NCBI GenBank assembly: GCA_963784195.1
Contig: CAWARA010000018.1
Span: 124,001-188,000 of the forward strand
DNA length: 64,000 nucleotides
DNA from: CAVQAH01 sp963784195
GTDB lineage: Bacteria > Acidobacteriota > Vicinamibacteria > Vicinamibacterales > 2-12-FULL-66-21
Reading direction: 5' to 3'
Both the position numbers and the translations under genes were made by a program. Each line of letters begins with the position of its first letter. Position 1 is the first letter of the stretch. A model generated the notes under the pieces. That model was not told the DNA's origin and made no database searches. It saw only the letters and a program-made list of their open reading frames with translations. Shown here piece after piece: positions 55,085 to 64,000 of the stretch.

Positions 55085-58000
55085 ACCTGTCGCCAGACGT
55101 CGTCGTCGTGATCTTCGCCGGCGCCTTCGGCTTGGCGCGCTCCTTCAGGTGCTCTTCCATCTTTAGACGCGGCACACCCTTCAGCATCCATTCCGGCGCC
55201 GGTGCCCCCTTCAGGTGGTGATCGAAGAACTCCATCATGCGGACCGTGTAGTCGCGCTGGTTGGCGGGCTTGCGCAGGCCGTGGTTCTCTCCCACGTACT
55301 CGAGCATGATTACCGGCTTCTGCAGGCGGCGCAGGGTGTTGAAGTACTCGACGCCCTGCGTGAAGTCGACGGCGCCGTCACGATCGTTGTGCAGGATCAT
55401 CAGCGGCGTCTTGACGTTCTTCGCGAAGAAGACCGGTGAGTTGCGGTAGTAGGCGTCCCAGTTGTCCCAGTAACCGCCCTTGAACCGGCCCTGGCTGGCC
55501 TCGAAGATGGCGCCGTTGCCGCCGCCGGTGTTCTTGTAGATCAGGCTATACATGCTGATCATGTTGGTCAGCGGCGCGCCGGCCACGGCGGCGGCGAAGA
55601 TGTCCGTCTGGGTGACCAGGAACGACGTCTGGTAGCCGCCCCACGAGTGACCGGTGATCCCGATGCGCTTGGGATCCACGATGCCGGTGGCAATCGCAGC
55701 CTTGACGGCGGGAACCATGCACCACACCGCTGACATTCCCGGATCGTTCACCTTGTACGCGATGTCGGGCACGAACACGGCGTAGCCGTTGCTCGTGTAG
55801 ACCGAGCGGTTGAACCCGTTCGCGCTCGGATTGGCGAAGACGTTCGCCGTCTGCGACATCCGCTCGTAGAAGTTGACCATCGTCGGATACGACTTGCCTT
55901 TCTCGTATCCGGCAGGCAGGAAGATCACACCCTGCAGCTTGTCGCCCTTGTCGCTCGTGTAGTTGACGAGCATCGTGCCTTCCGTCCAGGCGTACTCGCC
56001 CACCTGCGGGCGCTGATCGGTCAGTCGCGTGCTCTGCTTGAACGTGGAATCGGTGAGGTAGTAGTCGTTCGGCTCGAGAGCGGTCGAGCGCGTGTAGACC
56101 AGGACGTCGGCATTCTTCGGTTTGACCAGGCCGCCGAGCGAGGCATCGGCCCAGCCCAGCATCTCCATCCCTGGTTTCCCCGGATCGAGTCGCGCGATGC
56201 CAGACTTCTTCGTCCATTCACCGTACGCCGCGAAGTACTGCGGCTTGGTCATGTCGATGCCGTCGTTGCGTTCTTCCGGCGGCTCGAGCGCGTAGCGGCG
56301 CTGGTAGCGAATCTGGTCCTTGCGCCCGTTGACGGAGAGGTTGACACCTGCTCCTCCTGAAACCGGCACCTGCCAGATGTCCCAGTTGTCGCGCAGCAGG
56401 ACAGACTTGCTGTCCTTCGCCCAGCCGATGATGCCGGTCGGCGGCTTCACGACGTTGTGATCGTCCTCGGTGTCGATGAACGACGCGGCGACGCCCTGCG
56501 TGATGTTGCGAGGCTGGCCGCCATCAAACGTGTGCACGAAGTAGTTGCCGTCCTCGTACATCAGGAACATCGTGCCGTCCGGCGAGGGGCCATTGAACCA
56601 GCGAACGCGCTTGGCCGCCAGGCGGCGCTGCCCGTTCTTCATGTCGATGACGTAGACGTCCTGGAACCGGCGGCCGTCGAGGTTGCCCATCAGCTCGTAT
56701 TCGCGATCATCGAACCCGATTGCCCAGCGATCCTTCGGCGCCACGTTGACGGTCCGCACGTCTTCGTCCGCGAGCCGGATGAACTGCTTCGAATCGAGCC
56801 GATACTCGGCGAGGTAGCTGAACGTGCGATCGCGCGACTCCTGGACTTCCTGCTGCGACTGCAGGCGGGAGTCCTGCCAATGCCACAGGACCAGATCGAC
56901 CTTTTCATCCGCGTTGGGATTGTCGGCGTTGGGGCCGCTGCCCGGCGTTTCCTGTCGACGGTCCTCGCCCTCTTGCGGTTCGTTTTCGGCGTCACGCGCG
57001 TTCGCGCCAGGGTCTCTCGGCCGCGGCGTGTGAATGCCGAACGTCATGGCCTGGAAATCCTCGGTCCACGCCGGGGAGCGGTTCGGGCTGATCGTCATGC
57101 CCTGCGGGAAGCTCTTGTCCGACGCGGGGTCGTATGCCGTCTTCTGGGGCGAACCAGCGCTGAAGCCGGTGAAACCGATGACGGAGTGCAGACGATCGCG
57201 GAGGCGCCGGTCGTCGGTCCCCTTCAGCACCGTCAGACCATCGCCCTTCTCGGTCCAGGTCAAACGCTCGTAGACGGCCTCGCCGCTGTCGAGCACAGAA
57301 ACCGTGCCCCGCGCCATGTCCCGAAGCTGAACGCCGTTGCCTGCCTTGTCCGTCGCGTCGATCGTGAACGCGAGGAGCTTGCCGTCCCGCGCGAAGGCGA
57401 AGTCGCCCACGTTGCCGACGTTCAGTTCCTGCCCCGTCGCCAGCTCACGAAGAATGAGGTCGGTACCGCGCGGCCGATCGGATGGTCCGCCGCCGGCAGG
57501 AGCACCCGCACCGCCGCCGCGACCGCCACCGCCTGGCGCTGCTGCGGCGCCGGCGCCTCCGCCCGGTGTTTGCTGCGCGGGCGCTCGATGGAGCGCGATC
57601 CATGTGGCGGCGTCACCTGAGAACGCAAAGCGGCGGATCTTCGGAGTCTCGGTCTTCGTTCCGGTCGCCAGGTTGACGATCGTGACGCTGTTCTGCACGG
57701 GCCGCCGCTGTCGTCGCAAGCGCTGTGCTTCCGCGCGTTTCGGGTAAGTCGTAAAGGCAGCCCATTTCGAGTCGGCGGAGAATTCCAGCGTCGAGCCGCC
57801 GCCGGGCCCCGGGCCGCCAGGCCCCGGGCCGGCCGGCGCACCGGCATTCCCACCGCTCGGATCGCCGATGTCGAACTTCAGCTCTTTGTCGGACCGCGTG
57901 GCGCGGATCACGATCTGGGCATCACCCTCGCCCGGTGCGAGACGGTACGCGAACCACTGGCCGTCGTTCGAGACGGTCGTCGCGCCAATCGCCTTCCAGT

Positions 58001-58127
58001 TGATGATGTCCTCGAGCTGGATGGCCTTCTTGGCCGCCTTCTGCATCGTGGCTGCGGGTCCCACGAGCGGCATCAGCGCCGCCAATGCGAGCGTCAGGAC
58101 CAGTCGCCGCCGGGCTGTCGATTTCAT
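55083..58127 (-). CDS. Secreted S9 family peptidase, prolyl oligopeptidase/DPP4-like, with Gly-rich inserts
   Basis: 1014 aa from ATG 58127, with AGGAGG 8 bp upstream and a signal peptide (RRRLVLTLALAALMPLVGPA). The long N-terminal propeller (about 40-730) contains two low-complexity inserts (PGPGGPGPGGGS near 105; GGGGRGGGAGAPAGGG near 190) and an acidic EDRRQETPGSGPNADNPNAD stretch. The C-terminal hydrolase has IGITGHSWGGYQTSF (Ser), HNDRDGAVDF (Asp) and GENHGLRKP (His), an intact triad. Likely periplasmic oligopeptidase. Convergent with the amidohydrolase across the ATCGGAA repeat. Confidence 0.93.
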   Translation of the reverse strand: MKSTARRRLVLTLALAALMPLVGPAATMQKAAKKAIQLEDIINWKAIGATTVSNDGQWFAYRLAPGEGDAQIVIRATRSDKELKFDIGDPSGGNAGAPAGPGPGGPGPGGGSTLEFSADSKWAAFTTYPKRAEAQRLRRQRRPVQNSVTIVNLATGTKTETPKIRRFAFSGDAATWIALHRAPAQQTPGGGAGAAAAPGGGGRGGGAGAPAGGGPSDRPRGTDLILRELATGQELNVGNVGDFAFARDGKLLAFTIDATDKAGNGVQLRDMARGTVSVLDSGEAVYERLTWTEKGDGLTVLKGTDDRRLRDRLHSVIGFTGFSAGSPQKTAYDPASDKSFPQGMTISPNRSPAWTEDFQAMTFGIHTPRPRDPGANARDAENEPQEGEDRRQETPGSGPNADNPNADEKVDLVLWHWQDSRLQSQQEVQESRDRTFSYLAEYRLDSKQFIRLADEDVRTVNVAPKDRWAIGFDDREYELMGNLDGRRFQDVYVIDMKNGQRRLAAKRVRWFNGPSPDGTMFLMYEDGNYFVHTFDGGQPRNITQGVAASFIDTEDDHNVVKPPTGIIGWAKDSKSVLLRDNWDIWQVPVSGGAGVNLSVNGRKDQIRYQRRYALEPPEERNDGIDMTKPQYFAAYGEWTKKSGIARLDPGKPGMEMLGWADASLGGLVKPKNADVLVYTRSTALEPNDYYLTDSTFKQSTRLTDQRPQVGEYAWTEGTMLVNYTSDKGDKLQGVIFLPAGYEKGKSYPTMVNFYERMSQTANVFANPSANGFNRSVYTSNGYAVFVPDIAYKVNDPGMSAVWCMVPAVKAAIATGIVDPKRIGITGHSWGGYQTSFLVTQTDIFAAAVAGAPLTNMISMYSLIYKNTGGGNGAIFEASQGRFKGGYWDNWDAYYRNSPVFFAKNVKTPLMILHNDRDGAVDFTQGVEYFNTLRRLQKPVIMLEYVGENHGLRKPANQRDYTVRMMEFFDHHLKGAPAPEWMLKGVPRLKMEEHLKERAKPKAPAKITTTTSGDR

Positions 58128-58314
58128 TGGGATGTCCTCCTGCTGACTTCGGGACGAAGGGGCAATATGGTAACGCGAATCGACGAAAGGATGACAGGAG
58201 CGCATGGAAGAGCGGGTCTATACTGGTCACGGGTAGCCGCCAATCCGCCCGCACGCGGTTGTCTCCGGCGAGGTGGACTTCGTGAACGGGCGGCCGTAGA
58301 CCTTCTCAGCTGAC

Positions 58315-58812
58315 ATGGTTTCGTCTTCGAAGCGCGTCACGGTATTCACCGACGGCGCATGCAGTGGGAATCCCGGTCCTGGCGGCTATGCCGCGATCCT
58401 GCAATACGGTGAACACCGTCGCGAGCTCTCCGGCGGCTTTCGCCGCACCACCAACAACCGGATGGAACTGACCGCCGCCATCAGGGCGCTCGAAGCGCTG
58501 AAGCAGCCCTGCGCCGTAACCCTCATGAGCGACTCGGCGTACGTGGTCAACGGCATCACGAAGAACTGGGCAAAAGGCTGGCGCGCCAAAGGATGGCGGC
58601 GGGCCGGCAAGGTCGTTCCCAACTGGGATCTCTGGCGGCAGCTGCTCGATCTGTGCGACCGGCATCGTGTGGAGCTGCGTTGGGTCGAAGGCCACGCAGG
58701 CCATTCCGAGAACGAGGCGTGCGATCGTCTCGCCGTTGCCGCGGCATCATCGCCGGATCTGCCGATCGATCCAGGGTACGAGGAGCCGGCGGAGCCGGAA
58801 TTGGCTCGCTGA
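58315..58812 (+). CDS. rnhA: Ribonuclease HI
   Basis: 165 aa. All four catalytic acids are present: Asp13 (VFTDGACSGNPGPGG), Glu51 (NNRMELTAAI), Asp73 (LMSDSAYVVNGI) and Asp137 (ENEACDRLA), plus the basic-handle region KGWRAKGWRRAGKVVPNWDL and the conserved His in VEGHAGH. It degrades RNA in RNA-DNA hybrids (primer and R-loop removal). The C-terminal tail of about 20 residues (DPGYEEPAEPELAR) exceeds the E. coli enzyme and is acidic. It lies 21 bp before the amidase gene. Confidence 0.97.
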   Translation: MVSSSKRVTVFTDGACSGNPGPGGYAAILQYGEHRRELSGGFRRTTNNRMELTAAIRALEALKQPCAVTLMSDSAYVVNGITKNWAKGWRAKGWRRAGKVVPNWDLWRQLLDLCDRHRVELRWVEGHAGHSENEACDRLAVAAASSPDLPIDPGYEEPAEPELAR

Positions 58813-58832
58813 TCCACGTTATTCTTTGGCGC

Positions 58833-60750
58833 ATGCCGACGCGCCTGCGTTCGTCACACCGTCCTTTCCGTCGTTCTGATCGTCACATGCCTGAGTCTCG
58901 GGGCGACTGTTTCCCTCGTCACCGGGCGGCCGGTTCAGTCGAACTCGACGCCTTCAACGGGGCTGGCCTTCGACGTCATGGAGAAGTCGATCGACGATCT
59001 GCAGCGCGCGATGCAGGACAAACATGTGACGTCGCGGCAGCTCGTGGACATCTACCTCGCTCGCATCGAGGCGTACGACAAGCGCGGACCCTCTCTCAAC
59101 GCGGTCATGGCGGTCAATCCACGCGCGCGCGAGGCGGCTGACGCACTGGACAACGAGCGCGCAACCCGTGGGGCCCGGGGGCCGCTCCACGGCATCCCCG
59201 TGCTCGTGAAGGACAACTACGAAACGATCGAGATGCCGACCACCGCCGGATCGATTGCGCTGACCGCCTTTCATCCAGCGCGCGACGCCGTGCTCGTTCA
59301 GCGGCTGAAAGCCGCCGGCGCCGTCATCCTCGGCAAGACGACGATGCATGAGCTCGCGTCGGGGATCGTGACGGTGGGCTCAGGGTTCGGACAGGCGAGG
59401 AATCCATACGATCTCGATCGCAACCCTGGTGGATCGAGTGGCGGTACGGGTGCCGCGATCGCGGCAAACTTTGCGGCTGGCGGGATGGGCAGCGATACGT
59501 GCGGATCGATTCGCAACCCTGCCGCGCACAACAACCTCGTCGGCCTGCGCGGGACGCAAGGCCTTGCCAGCCGCACAGGAATCGTTCCGCTTTCCAGCAC
59601 ACAGGACATCGGCGGTCCGATCGCACGCAGCATCGAAGATCTCGCCATCATGCTCGACGCCACCGTCGGGCCTGACCCTGCAGATCCCCAGACGGCCGTC
59701 GCGACGGGCCAAGTACCGCGATCGTTTCGCGCGGGGCTGACCGCCGGCGCGCTGAAGGGTGCGCGCCTCGGCGTGCTTCGCAGTCAGTTCGGAACAGCGG
59801 GCGACGACCAGGAGGTCTCGACGATCGTCAACCGTTCGCTCGACCTTCTGAGAAAGGCCGGAGCAGAAGTCACGGATATCGCGATCCCTGGTCTCGACGA
59901 TCTGCTTCGCGACAGCTCCATGATCGGATCGGACTTCAAATTCGATCTCGCCGACTACCTTGCCGCGGCGGACGCCGCGCCCGTGAAATCGCTCGCCGAC
60001 ATTCTCGACCGTGGCCTGTATCACAGCGCCCTCGAATCGACGCTGCGGATGCGCAATGCCGTCGCCTCACGAGACACGGACACGGCGCGGATCGCCCGCA
60101 ACAAACGGATCGCCATTCGGCAGGCGCTGGAGTCCGCCCTCGAGGACAACAAGCTCGTGGCGCTCGTCTATCCGACGCTACGCCGCAAGCCAGCGCGTAT
60201 CGGCGAGGCACAGGGCGGCAGCACGTGCACGCTGAGCGCGCACTCCGGGCTGCCTGCACTCGCCGTACCGGCAGGATTCAGCGCAGATGGGTTGCCGGTC
60301 GGCATCGATCTGCTCGGCGGCGCCTTCAAAGAGGCTCAGCTTCTGTCCATTGGCCTGGGAGTTCAACAGACGCTCGCGCTCCGGCGTCCACCGTTCAGCA
60401 CGCCGGCACTGGTCGATGGCAAGCCACCGGCGCCAACAACTGGCAGCGCCAAATACGGTGACGCGATCGTGAGCATCACGTACGACCAGACAACCTCTCG
60501 GATGACGTATGCGGTGACGGGATCGGAGCGTAACATCGCCCAGCTCGGCGCGGTGTGGATAGGAACGGGCACACCCCTGAAGCCAGGTGCGCTACGCCAT
60601 CGGCTCCTGGGGCCTGGACTTGATGCGAACGGCGTTGTCCTCCTGACCTTCCGAGATCGCGAGGACCTCGCGAAGGCCAATCTCATGGTTCGCTTCTTCC
60701 TGCCAACGGGTCGAAGCGCGGCCGACGTACCTCTTACCTTGCGGCCCTGA
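58833..60750 (+). CDS. Secreted amidase (amidase signature family), one +1 frameshift
   Basis: From ATG 58833 (MPTRLRSS) one base must be skipped near 58858 to enter the hydrophobic signal VLSVVLIVTCLSLGATVSLV and the mature protein MEKSIDDLQRAMQDKHVTSR. Ser-cis-Ser-Lys machinery is visible: PLHGIPVLVKDNYETIEMPT (catalytic Lys), NPGGSSGGTGAAIAANFAAG (Gly/Ser-rich loop) and GGMGSDTCGSIRNPAAHNNL (nucleophilic Ser in GSI). A C-terminal domain of about 120 residues (after about 470) is a beta-rich extension not in cytosolic amidases. It hydrolyses an amide; substrate unknown. About 638 aa in all. Confidence 0.86.
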
Positions 60751-60789
60751 CAAGCCCATCGAGGTGACCAAACGGCTTCTGTAACGGCC

Positions 60790-60918
60790 GCGACGACGCG
60801 ACGACCACGACGACGGCTGGTCAAGCAGACGGACCCGCGATTCGGCGCAGTCACACCATCTTGATCGTCGTGTCCCTCGTGGCCGTCGTGTTCGTCTCCC
60901 ACCTCGTGGTTCGTGTCA
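60790..60918. repeat. Inverted simple-word repeat (CGACGACCACGACG / CGTCGTGTCCCTCG) at the modC 3' end
   Basis: Left arm 60790-60816 (CGACGACGCGACGACCACGA) and right arm 60866-60918 (GTCGTGTCCCTCGTGGCCGT onward) are imperfect complements of CGTCG/CGTGG words. The right arm encodes the His/Asp-rich tail of ModC (HEVGDEHDGHEGHDD), so the repeat overlaps the gene's end between convergent amidase and mod genes. Confidence 0.55.
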
Positions 60919-61616
60919 CGTGCAACCTCGACGGCCGACTCGGCAATCAAAGGGTCAAGAGGATCCGCGCCGAGCACGGCGGACGGCGGTCCGGAGCGCA
61001 CGACCGATCCGCGATTCAACACGATGACATGGTCGGCAAGGCGTGTGACCTCGTCACGATCGTGCGTGACGTAAAGGATTGGCACGCCCAGCTCATCACG
61101 CACGCGCTCGAGGTACGGCAGGATTCGCTTGCGCAGTTCGAGATCAACGGCTGCCAGCGGCTCGTCCAGGAGCAGCAGCTCCGGCGCCGACATCAGGGCA
61201 CGCGCGAGCGCCACTCGCTGACGCTCGCCCCCGGAGAGCGTGGCCACCTGACGATCGATGAGCGGTGTGACCTCGAGCATCGACGCAACGGTTTCGAGGA
61301 CGAGCTTCTGTCCTCGTCGGCGTCCATAGAGGATGTTCCGCCGGACGTTCATGTGTGGGAAGAGCGCGACATCCTGCGTGACGTAGCCGACATGCCGCTG
61401 GTGGCTCGGCAGATCGGTGGTCCCGCCGGCAAAAAGCACCCGCGGGCCAATCGCGATGCGCCCAGACGCCGGCGTTCGCAATCCGGCAATTGCGTCGAGC
61501 ACCGTCGTCTTGCCAGCGCCGGATGGTCCGAAGAGTGCGGTGATCCTGGCCTCGACGCGCTCGCGGATCTCGAGGACGAAGTCGCCCTGCCGCAGGACGA
61601 AGTCGAGTGCGATCAC
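60851..61616 (-). CDS. modC: Molybdate ABC transporter ATP-binding protein, repeat-altered C-terminus
   Basis: GTG 61616 overlaps the modB stop (GTGA). Walker A is ALFGPSGAGKTTVLDAIAGL, the Q-loop VGYVTQDVALFPHMNVRRN, the signature ATLSGGERQRVALARALMS, Walker B LLLLDEPLAAVD and the switch His ILYVTHDRDE. The frame stays open far past the ABC domain, antisense to the amidase. A one-base shift in the CGTGG repeat (60866-60918) would end it DTTIKMV at TGA 60851, about 255 aa. There is no room for the MOP/TOBE domains found in long ModC. It energises molybdate import with ModAB. Confidence 0.88.
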
Positions 61617-62290
61617 GCGCGGATCCCGGCGCGGCTCGACAGATAGTTGGACAGCCACAACGCGGCGAACGCAATTGCCGCCGACACGCCGACGAGCATC
61701 AACGCATCGGAATCGCGGCCGGTGTCCGTGAACGAGTAGATGGCAACCGCGAGTGTCCGCGTCGCGCCCGGAATGCTGCCCGCGATCATGATGGTCGCGC
61801 CGAACTCGCCAAGCGCACGCGCAAAGCCCAGCACGGCGCCCGCGAGGATCGCAGGAAACGCAAGCGGCAGGGTGATCGTCGCAAACACCCTCGCCGGGGA
61901 TGCGCCGAGGGTCGAGGCGACTGCTTCGTACCGGCGGTCGACCTGCTCGATGCCGGCCCGCGCCGTCCGCACGAATAGCGGCAGCCCCATCACCGTCATG
62001 GCGAGGACGACGGCGCGCCAGGTGAAAACGACCTCGATGCCGGCCGATCCCAACAGCGAACCGACCGGACCTCGCGGCGCAAACAGCAGAAGCAGCACGA
62101 GGCCCGTCGCCACGGGGGGCATGACGAGCGGAAGCGAGACGGCCGTCTCGAGCAGGACCCGGCCACGGAAGCGGCCGCGGGCCAGGAGCAGCGCCAGGAG
62201 CACGCCGGGTGGCAGCATCAACGCGGTTGCACCGAGTGCGGTGGCAATCGTGAACGCCGTAATCCGCCAGACGTCGTCCATTGGGGTCAT
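61613..62290 (-). CDS. modB: Molybdate ABC transporter permease
   Basis: 225 aa with five to six predicted membrane helices (ITAFTIATALGATALMLPPG, VSLPLVMPPVATGLVLLLLF). The permease EAA loop reads EAVASTLGASPARVFATITL with the conserved Gly, followed by PLAFPAILAGAVLGFARALG and EFGATIMIAGSIPG, the ModB hallmark. Its stop overlaps modC. modA lies 53 bp upstream, the gap containing one TAGCGTCCGGC hairpin. It transports molybdate (or tungstate) delivered by ModA. Confidence 0.93.
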   Translation of the reverse strand: MTPMDDVWRITAFTIATALGATALMLPPGVLLALLLARGRFRGRVLLETAVSLPLVMPPVATGLVLLLLFAPRGPVGSLLGSAGIEVVFTWRAVVLAMTVMGLPLFVRTARAGIEQVDRRYEAVASTLGASPARVFATITLPLAFPAILAGAVLGFARALGEFGATIMIAGSIPGATRTLAVAIYSFTDTGRDSDALMLVGVSAAIAFAALWLSNYLSSRAGIRA

Positions 62291-62323
62291 GTATGCCTAA
62301 CAGATCCGGCTGATGCGAACGGG

Positions 62324-62345
62324 GTCCGGTGGAAGCCGGACGCTA
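62324..62345. repeat. TAGCGTCCGGC hairpin, inverse copy
   Basis: GTCCGGTGGAAGCCGGAC (62324-62341) forms a hairpin followed by GCTA. On the minus strand it reads TAGCGTCCGGC and its TAG is the modA stop codon, exactly as at 21778. Confidence 0.75.
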
Positions 62346-63122
62346 CTGGGTCGCGATGAAGCCGTGCCTCACGAAAATCGCGGTGGCGTCGGCCCCGCGC
62401 AGGAAAGTCAGAAAGCGTTCCGCCCCGGCCCGATTACGCGCGGACTTCACGATCGCGGCCGGATAGATGATCGGTGGCGTCTGGTCGGCCGGGACGACAA
62501 ACGCCAGCGCCGCCTCCTTCGAAGCCTGGAGATCGGTTGCATAGACGATGGCGGCATCGGCCGCGCCGTTCTCGACAGCCGCCAGGGCCGCGCGGACGTT
62601 GGGGGTCGGTACGATCCGCGATTCGAACGCGGCCCACAGCTTCTGCCGATCGAGATAGGCACGCGCATAACGGCCGGCCGGAACTGCGGCTGGATCCCCG
62701 ATTGCGACGCGGCGGATCTCGGGTGCCGCCTTCAGGAACCCTGATTTCACCATGTCGACTTTGTCCGTGGGCGCGACCACCGCCAGGCGGTTCCTCACGA
62801 GGGCGACACGCGATCCGTCTGCAATCGCTCCGGCCTTCTCGGCGACGTCCATCTGCGCGTCATCCGCGCTGACAAAGAGATCCACGGGTGCCCCATTGGC
62901 AATCTGACGCGCGAGGACGTTCGACCCGGCGAAGTTGAATCGCACGGGGCCACCACCGGCCCGTGCGTAGGCCGCTGCGATCTCCTCGAGCGCCTCGGTC
63001 AGGCTGATCGCGGCCGAAACCGTCACAGGCGTGCCGGTGCCGGCCTTCTGCGGTCCGGTCCCGAAGGGGCTCCCGGCCAACGGAAGCATGCCGAGACACA
63101 CGGCGACCAGCAACCACGTCAT
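62343..63122 (-). CDS. modA: Molybdate ABC transporter substrate-binding protein
   Basis: 259 aa with a signal peptide (MTWLLVAVCLGMLPLAGSPF). ModA features are VTVSAAISLTEALEEIAAAY, VRFNFAGSNVLARQIANGAP (oxyanion-binding Ser and backbone), VDLFVSADDAQMDVAEKAG, RNRLAVVAPTD, AIGDPAAVPAGRYARAYL and ENGAADAAIVYATDLQAS. It captures molybdate in the periplasm for ModBC. First gene of modABC; its stop codon lies in the TAGCGTCCGGC hairpin. No ModE-type regulator is visible and no molybdenum-cofactor riboswitch was recognised in the 63-bp gap upstream. Confidence 0.93.
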   Translation of the reverse strand: MTWLLVAVCLGMLPLAGSPFGTGPQKAGTGTPVTVSAAISLTEALEEIAAAYARAGGGPVRFNFAGSNVLARQIANGAPVDLFVSADDAQMDVAEKAGAIADGSRVALVRNRLAVVAPTDKVDMVKSGFLKAAPEIRRVAIGDPAAVPAGRYARAYLDRQKLWAAFESRIVPTPNVRAALAAVENGAADAAIVYATDLQASKEAALAFVVPADQTPPIIYPAAIVKSARNRAGAERFLTFLRGADATAIFVRHGFIATQ

Positions 63123-63185
63123 GTGAGTCGATTTGGAACGCTTTTACGTGATTTCAAGAACCGAATCAATGCGATCGATTCTATC

Positions 63186-64000
63186 TCAGGGCAGCCGGCG
63201 CAGCAGGAGCAGCGACCACGGGTGCACCTCCAGCGTGCCACCCGCCACCAGTTCCTTGCCCAGCCGCTCCTCGGACATCTCGTCGTCGACGAGAAACGTG
63301 TCCAGGACCTCGGTCCATCGTTCTGCCCACTCGCGCGAGGGGAGCGTGAAGGCGAGCGCCTCGTGATGCGAATTGAACATGATGTAGAAGCTGTCGTCGA
63401 CGACCGGCTCGCCGCGGTCGTTCGGGGCGGGAATCGCCCGGCCGTTGAGGTACACGCCCAGCGTCTTCGCGAACCCGTTGTGCCAGTCCTGCTCCGACAT
63501 CTCGACGCCGCCAGGCGTGAACCATCCGATGTCGCTGATGTTGCTCCCTCGGATCGGTCGGCCGTGGAACCACCGGCGCTGGCAGAGAACCGGATGACGG
63601 TGACGGAGGCGGATCAGGCGCCTGGTGAATTGCAGCAGATCGGGATCCGCATTCTGCCAGTCGTACCACGAGATCTCGTTGTCCTGACAATAGCCGTTGT
63701 TGTTCCCGTGCTGGGTTCGGCCGATCTCGTCGCCGCCGAGCAGCATCGGCACGCCTTGCGAAAGCATCAGCGTCGCCAGGAGGTTCCGCTGGCGGCGTGC
63801 GCGCAGGATCCGCACCTCTTTATCGTCGGTCGGCCCTTCCTGTCCGCTGTTCCATGAGCGGTTGTGGTTCTCACCGTCGCGGTTCTCCTCGCCGTTCGCC
63901 TCGTTGTGTTTCTCGTTGTAGGACACGAGGTCTCGCAGCGTGAATCCATCGTGCGCCGTGATGAAGTTGATGCTCGCGTATGGCTTCCGCGCGGTGCCCT
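63186..64000 (-). CDS. glgX: Glycogen debranching enzyme GlgX/isoamylase, 5' end outside window
   Basis: The minus-strand frame is open from the window edge to the stop at 63186 (about 271 C-terminal residues). It reads ASINFITAHDGFTLRDLVSY (catalytic-domain region IV: the His/Asp transition-state motif) and NEKHNEANGEENRDGENHNR, then MLLGGDEIGRTQHGNNNGYC and QDNEISWYDWQNADPDLLQF, all characteristic of GlgX/TreX. A C-terminal beta-sandwich ends WSLLLLRRLP. It hydrolyses alpha-1,6 branches of glycogen. Located 63 bp upstream of modA on the same strand, though functional linkage is unlikely. Confidence 0.93.
   Translation of the reverse strand, partial: GTARKPYASINFITAHDGFTLRDLVSYNEKHNEANGEENRDGENHNRSWNSGQEGPTDDKEVRILRARRQRNLLATLMLSQGVPMLLGGDEIGRTQHGNNNGYCQDNEISWYDWQNADPDLLQFTRRLIRLRHRHPVLCQRRWFHGRPIRGSNISDIGWFTPGGVEMSEQDWHNGFAKTLGVYLNGRAIPAPNDRGEPVVDDSFYIMFNSHHEALAFTLPSREWAERWTEVLDTFLVDDEMSEERLGKELVAGGTLEVHPWSLLLLRRLP

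Overview
The window is about 64 kb of GC-rich chromosome, most likely from an Acidobacteriota member (Vicinamibacteria-like). This rests on the two 'VWFA-related' secreted proteins of the acidobacterial type, the DUF1800/DUF1501 pair, the many secreted S9/M14/M28 peptidases and amidohydrolases with Gly/Arg-rich inserts, and the intergenic simple-sequence repeats. It is housekeeping and degradative chromosome. I see no phage, plasmid, CRISPR, rRNA or tRNA gene.

Layout. 0-5 kb: 5'-truncated view of gcvT (minus strand), then two paralogous FAD oxidoreductases. 5-17 kb: secreted M28 peptidase, an unrecognised secreted protein, two VWFA-related proteins (the second with a TPR-like tail) and the DUF1800-DUF1501 pair. 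17-20 kb: a D-threonine-aldolase-like PLP enzyme, a lone microcompartment shell protein, a MerR regulator and pterin dehydratase. 20-26.5 kb: tetR-MFP-RND-TolC efflux operon with the RND pump and outer-membrane factor in one reading frame. 26.5-35 kb: ThiO-like oxidase, M14 peptidase, two secreted unknowns, a PLP decarboxylase and a broken beta-barrel gene. 35-45 kb: a complete arginine regulon, argR-argG-argH-(sixA) on the minus strand and argC-argB-argD-NAGS-argJ-argF on the plus strand, around a shared control region. 45-60.8 kb: VAT1-like reductase, three S9 peptidases, two amidohydrolases, RNase HI and a secreted amidase. 60.8-64 kb: modABC and the 3' part of a glycogen debranching enzyme.

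Two patterns run through the whole window. First, about a dozen genes are interrupted by frameshifts, and essentially every one needs the same correction: one extra base must be skipped. This looks like insertion-biased sequencing error rather than gene decay, so these genes are given as single CDS spanning the shift. Second, many intergenic gaps hold inverted repeats built from a short word (CTAGGAG, GATGGGC, ATCGGAA, CGTAGTTCGTGG, GGGAGTT, CGTCGTGG, TAGCGTCCGGC). Several begin at a gene's stop codon, and one encloses a fragment of a four-helix-bundle (23S rRNA intervening-sequence) protein gene. A separate roughly 290-bp element occurs twice (1.0 and 17.1 kb). It folds as a cloverleaf of three hairpins inside long terminal inverted repeats, with paired base changes between the copies. 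These repeats are the best candidates here for something undescribed.
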